A stretch of 8,439 bases of DNA, from the NCBI GenBank assembly GCA_031267055.1, contig JAIRZV010000034.1:1-8439 (forward strand). The letters are read 5' to 3'. Positions 5,911 to 8,439 of this stretch are shown piece after piece. Numbering within the stretch: position 1 is the stretch's first letter; every line of letters begins with the position of its first letter. Position numbers and translations under genes: made by a program. This DNA comes from Candidatus Margulisiibacteriota bacterium. GTDB taxonomy: Bacteria > Margulisbacteria > Termititenacia > Termititenacales > Termititenacaceae. The notes under the pieces were generated by a model. It did no database searches, was not told the origin of the DNA, and saw only the letters and a list, made by a program, of their open reading frames with translations.

Positions 5911-6794
5911 GCGACAAAATAAACCACAAAATAATAAAAGATCGGGAAAGTCAGTACAAAAGAATCCATGCGGTCCAGAACACCGCCGTGTCCGGGTAGG
6001 AGACTGCCGGAATCTTTGACCTGCAAAGCGCGCTTGAGCAGCGACTCGATCAAGTCGCCCATTTGCGCAAAAACGGAAATCGCCGCGCCCAAAAACACCG
6101 CCTGCCCGATGCTAATCGGCAAACCGCTGATCGTCACCGGAAAACCGACGGCGGAAAAATTTACGCCTTTAAACAAACTAAACAAAACCGAAACAAGCAT
6201 CGCGCCGGCCAATCCGCCGGCCGCGCCTTCCAGAGATTTCTTGGGGCTGATGTCCGGCGCCAGGCGATGTCGCCCGAAAACAATTCCGACCAGATAAGCC
6301 AGAATATCATTGGCCCAGATCACGCCGAATAAATACAAACAATATTCAAACCCCAGCGGCTGTGCGCGCAACAGGATCAGATGCACATACATCAGGCCGG
6401 TATACAGCGCCGAGCGCAACAAATAAAAAAACTCGCTACGCAGGAAGAAAACTTTTTTGCAGAATAATTCCAGCACAAAAAAGCCGATCACCGCCGCGGA
6501 CAACAGCAGGAAAATATTGTTCTCCCAAGTATAACGTCCTTCCTGCAAATAAACGGTCAAAAGCAACAGCACCGTAAATAAATAACCATAATAAAAATTG
6601 TCGTGATGTTTTTGTGAATAAATATTGTACATATTGTAGATTTCCAGCAACGAGATAAATACACCAACCAGCACGGCGATAAAAAACAGCAATTCACCAA
6701 AATACAGCGCGGCCACGACGACCGGCGCGTAGATCACGATAGTCAGGACGCGTTGCCAAAATTTCCGCAGATTAAACGTCCGAAAATTAAGCAT
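5907..6794 (-). CDS. cdsA: Phosphatidate cytidylyltransferase (CDP-diacylglycerol synthase)
   Basis: CdsA activates phosphatidate with CTP to give CDP-diacylglycerol, the precursor of membrane phospholipids; it is an integral membrane enzyme. The 295-residue protein has about eight hydrophobic helices, for example at 15-31, 33-53, 70-83, 93-112, 126-142, 150-172, 191-208 and 226-243. Conserved sites include WANDILAYLVG (160-170), the SPKKSLEGAAGG block (183-194) and the CDP-DAG synthase signature from LLKRALQVKD to PGHGGVLDRMDS (252-278) with D274 and D277. The frame stays open 23 codons further upstream, but I prefer ATG 6794 because AAGGAG sits six nt before it and the upstream extension lies within uppS and is not family-like. 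The gene overlaps uppS by 8 bp and dxr by 4 bp. Confidence 0.95.
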   Translation of the reverse strand: MLNFRTFNLRKFWQRVLTIVIYAPVVVAALYFGELLFFIAVLVGVFISLLEIYNMYNIYSQKHHDNFYYGYLFTVLLLLTVYLQEGRYTWENNIFLLLSAAVIGFFVLELFCKKVFFLRSEFFYLLRSALYTGLMYVHLILLRAQPLGFEYCLYLFGVIWANDILAYLVGIVFGRHRLAPDISPKKSLEGAAGGLAGAMLVSVLFSLFKGVNFSAVGFPVTISGLPISIGQAVFLGAAISVFAQMGDLIESLLKRALQVKDSGSLLPGHGGVLDRMDSFVLTFPIFYYFVVYFVA

Positions 6795-7524
6795 GCAGTG
6801 CTCCTTGCCGGCGTTGGCGCCGCTGAAAACTCCGCACGGCCTGCCGGAATAAACGCCCGTCAAAATCCGGCCAGCATTTGCGTGTAAACCAAAATTCCGT
6901 ATAGGCCGACTGCCAGAGTAAAAAATTACTGAGACGCAGTTGGCCGGAAGTGCGGATCAAAAGATCGGGATCCGGCAAACCGGCCGTGAATAAATATTTC
7001 GTGAAAGTTTCTTCCGTAAGTTTTTTTTCTCCAACCTTGAGCGCCGCATTGGCCGCGTGGACTATTTCAGCGCGTCCGCCGTAATTGAGCATGACATTGA
7101 CCGTCAGCAGCGGCGATGCGGCATAAGTGGTTTTTTGTTCCGCGGTTTTCATTAATTTTTGCAGTGGCGGCGAAAATTTTTTTAGCCCGCCCAGAAAACG
7201 GATAGTTATTTTATTCTTGACCAAATCCGGCACTTTTTCCCGCAAGTATTTCGCGAACAAATCCATTAAATGCCGGATTTCCGCCTGCGGACGTTTCCAG
7301 TTTTCGGTGGAAAAAGCGTAAACGGTTAAATATTTCACGCCCAAAGCCGCGGCCTCGGTGGTAACGCGGCGCAAAGCCTCCGCGCCTCTGGAATGTCCGG
7401 CGGTGCGCGGCAGTCCCCGGCGCGCGGCCCAAGTGCCATTGCCGTCCATGATGACCGCCACATGTCCGGGGATATTTCCCGCGCGTAATCTGCGTCTTTG
7501 AATATCCGTCCAGATACTCAGCAT
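6787..7524 (-). CDS. uppS: Isoprenyl transferase (undecaprenyl diphosphate synthase) with two motif changes
   Basis: UppS is a cis-prenyltransferase that extends farnesyl diphosphate with isopentenyl diphosphate to C55, the lipid carrier for peptidoglycan. The 245-residue protein has HVAVIMDGNG (21-30, catalytic/Mg2+ D27), RTAGHSRG (40-47), FSTENWKRP (71-79), LNYGGRAEIV, DLLIRTSG (187-194), LRLSNFLLWQ (196-205) and E210 (the second Mg2+ ligand, E213 in E. coli). Two near-invariant positions differ: residue 31 is Thr where E. coli has R30 of GNGRWA, and residue 195 is Gln where E. coli has E198 of RTGGE. Both were checked at codon level (ACT and CAA). Fold motifs are otherwise intact, so it is probably functional or altered in chain length or kinetics, but this is inference. 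It starts two nt after the frr stop with no clear Shine-Dalgarno site. The C-terminus is unusually rich in Arg and Gln. Confidence 0.94.
   Translation of the reverse strand: MLSIWTDIQRRRLRAGNIPGHVAVIMDGNGTWAARRGLPRTAGHSRGAEALRRVTTEAAALGVKYLTVYAFSTENWKRPQAEIRHLMDLFAKYLREKVPDLVKNKITIRFLGGLKKFSPPLQKLMKTAEQKTTYAASPLLTVNVMLNYGGRAEIVHAANAALKVGEKKLTEETFTKYLFTAGLPDPDLLIRTSGQLRLSNFLLWQSAYTEFWFTRKCWPDFDGRLFRQAVRSFQRRQRRQGALHA
6801..6806 (-). promoter_or_regulatory. Shine-Dalgarno site fixing cdsA start
   Basis: Minus-strand AAGGAG lies six nt before the ATG at 6794, inside the end of uppS. It favours this start over an upstream in-frame start at 6863. Confidence 0.7.
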
Positions 7525-7526
7525 TT

Positions 7527-8063
7527 TTAAATTTCGTTTATTTCGACTTCTTTGGTCTTGAGTAATTCTTCCACTTTGGCGTTATACTGATCAGTAACTT
7601 TTTGCACTTTGTCCTGCAGGCCTTTGATCTCATCCTGCGACGCTCCGGACTTTTTCGCTTCCTCCAGAAAATCACGGCGCAGATTACGGATCGCGATTTT
7701 ACACTCCTCGGCCAAACCCTTGGCGATTTTTTCCAATTCTTTGCGCCGATCCTGGGTCAACTCCGGCAAACGCACATAGACCACACCGCCCTCGTTTTTC
7801 GGCGTCAGGCCAAGATCGGACAGGGAAATTGCTTTTTCGATGGCTTGCGCGCTGGAGCGGTCATACGGCGTGATGCTGATAATTTTATTTTCAGGAATAT
7901 TGATCGCCGCGATCGTGCGCAGCGCCATTTTTTGGCCGTAAACTTCCACCGGCACATTTTCTACCAGCCCTGGATTGGCGCGGCCGGTGCGCACACCCGC
8001 AAAACTCCGTTTCAAACTATCGATCGCTTTGTCCATTTTGGCTCTGATTTCTTGTTCTTGCAT
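7527..8063 (-). CDS. frr: Ribosome recycling factor
   Basis: RRF works with EF-G to split post-termination ribosomes. The 178-residue protein is near the usual 185. It shows the N-terminal helix with VRTGRANPGLVENVPVEVYG (24-43), the domain II strand region PYDRSSAQAIEKAI (66-79), NEGGVVYVRLPELTQDRR (90-107) and the long C-terminal helices with RNLRRD (126-131), which hold the conserved arginines. The start is well supported: AGGAGG at 8070-8075 on the minus strand, six nt before ATG. That Shine-Dalgarno sequence overlaps the pyrH stop codon, so the two genes are ten nt apart and likely coupled. pyrH-frr adjacency is one of the most conserved in bacteria. Confidence 0.98.
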   Translation of the reverse strand: MQEQEIRAKMDKAIDSLKRSFAGVRTGRANPGLVENVPVEVYGQKMALRTIAAINIPENKIISITPYDRSSAQAIEKAISLSDLGLTPKNEGGVVYVRLPELTQDRRKELEKIAKGLAEECKIAIRNLRRDFLEEAKKSGASQDEIKGLQDKVQKVTDQYNAKVEELLKTKEVEINEI

Positions 8064-8073
8064 AAACGCCCTC

Positions 8074-8439
8074 CTAATACTTAATAGTTTTCAATAAATT
8101 CCCCGCGCCGGCTTTGTAAGTCACGACCGGAATTTTATTCTCCGCGCAAAAGGCGGCGGCGGACGCGTCCATCTCTTTGTCCGTCTTGGCTGTGCATTTG
8201 AGTATCACTTCCGCGCTAAGCTCCGCCGCGCGCAAAGCCGCCGCCGCATCCGTGGAAAAATACGGATTGCCTGTGCCACCCACGAAAATCACCGCGCGGC
8301 CTTTGTGCAAATGATGCAGAGCTTTTTTGCGAATATAACCCTCGGCCACGGACTCCATAAAAATCGCCGTCTGCAAACGCGCCGGACAGCCCTGTTTTTC
8401 CAGAGCGTCATGCAAAGCCACGCCGTTCATGATCGTCGC
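8074..8439 (-). CDS. pyrH: UMP kinase, C-terminal part, lacking the ATP-loop segment (5' end outside window)
   Basis: PyrH phosphorylates UMP to UDP and belongs to the amino acid kinase fold. The frame is open to the window edge (121 codons visible), so the ATG at 8430 is internal. Family motifs are plain: ATIMNGVALHDALE (visible residues 1-14), then IFVGGTGNPYFSTDAAAALRAAE, the UMP-binding region (E. coli 138-145), and the ending IPVVTYKAGAGNLLKTI. Between them, LKCTAKTDKEMD stands where E. coli has about 40 residues from LKATKVDG to LKVMD. Roughly 28 residues, including the GVFTADP segment whose F171 and D174 contact ATP in E. coli, are missing without loss of frame. Either the ATP site is remodelled or the protein is inactive and another UMP kinase exists. 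Position upstream of frr is canonical. Confidence 0.85.
   Translation of the reverse strand, partial: ATIMNGVALHDALEKQGCPARLQTAIFMESVAEGYIRKKALHHLHKGRAVIFVGGTGNPYFSTDAAAALRAAELSAEVILKCTAKTDKEMDASAAAFCAENKIPVVTYKAGAGNLLKTIKY

Noticed and set aside
6795..6863. 23-residue N-terminal extension of CdsA
   Set aside because: It lies within uppS in another frame, is not CdsA-like, and a good AAGGAG site supports the internal ATG at 6794.

Overview
The window is bacterial chromosome carrying housekeeping genes in two blocks, with a short AT-rich accessory stretch between them. The coding style (many GCG/CGC/CCG codons beside AAA/TTT, very tight gene packing, several stop-start overlaps) fits a compact bacterial genome. 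The organism uses the MEP isoprenoid route (dxr) and makes undecaprenyl carriers (uppS) and phospholipids (cdsA). I cannot name it from sequence alone. An uncultured-phylum lineage is plausible because several core enzymes depart from textbook motifs, but that is inference.

Left block (1-2855). A CCA-adding tRNA nucleotidyltransferase gene (cca) runs leftward off the window. It diverges from a rightward operon: purE (purine synthesis), a CvpA-family membrane protein, and an unrecognised 229-residue helical protein, separated by a 1-nt gap and a TAATG overlap. The 57-nt cca/purE gap holds two overlapping divergent extended -10 promoters.

Middle (2856-3974). This AT-rich stretch carries a rightward two-helix membrane protein with its own extended -10 promoter and strong Shine-Dalgarno sequence. 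Convergent to it is a leftward toxin-antitoxin pair (helical antitoxin and PIN-domain ribonuclease toxin, ATGA overlap).

Right block (4001-8439, all leftward). In transcription order: pyrH (entering from the right edge), frr, uppS, cdsA, dxr, map. This is the conserved bacterial pyrH-frr-uppS-cdsA-dxr cluster. It links pyrimidine nucleotide supply, ribosome recycling, cell-wall lipid carrier synthesis and phospholipid synthesis, and here it ends with methionine aminopeptidase. Genes abut or overlap (2-nt gap, 8-, 4- and 19-nt overlaps), so it is very likely one translationally coupled operon.

Points that stand out: (1) pyrH lacks about 28 residues that normally carry the ATP-binding GVY/F-x-x-DP segment, with clean flanking homology; (2) UppS has Thr for the near-invariant Arg of MDGNGRWA and Gln for the conserved Glu of the RT(G/S)GE motif; (3) the antitoxin and cca genes have an extended -10 element (TGTTATAAT, TGTTAAAAT) ending 6-7 nt before ATG and no Shine-Dalgarno sequence, which predicts leaderless mRNAs; (4) all four recognisable promoters are of the extended -10 type.
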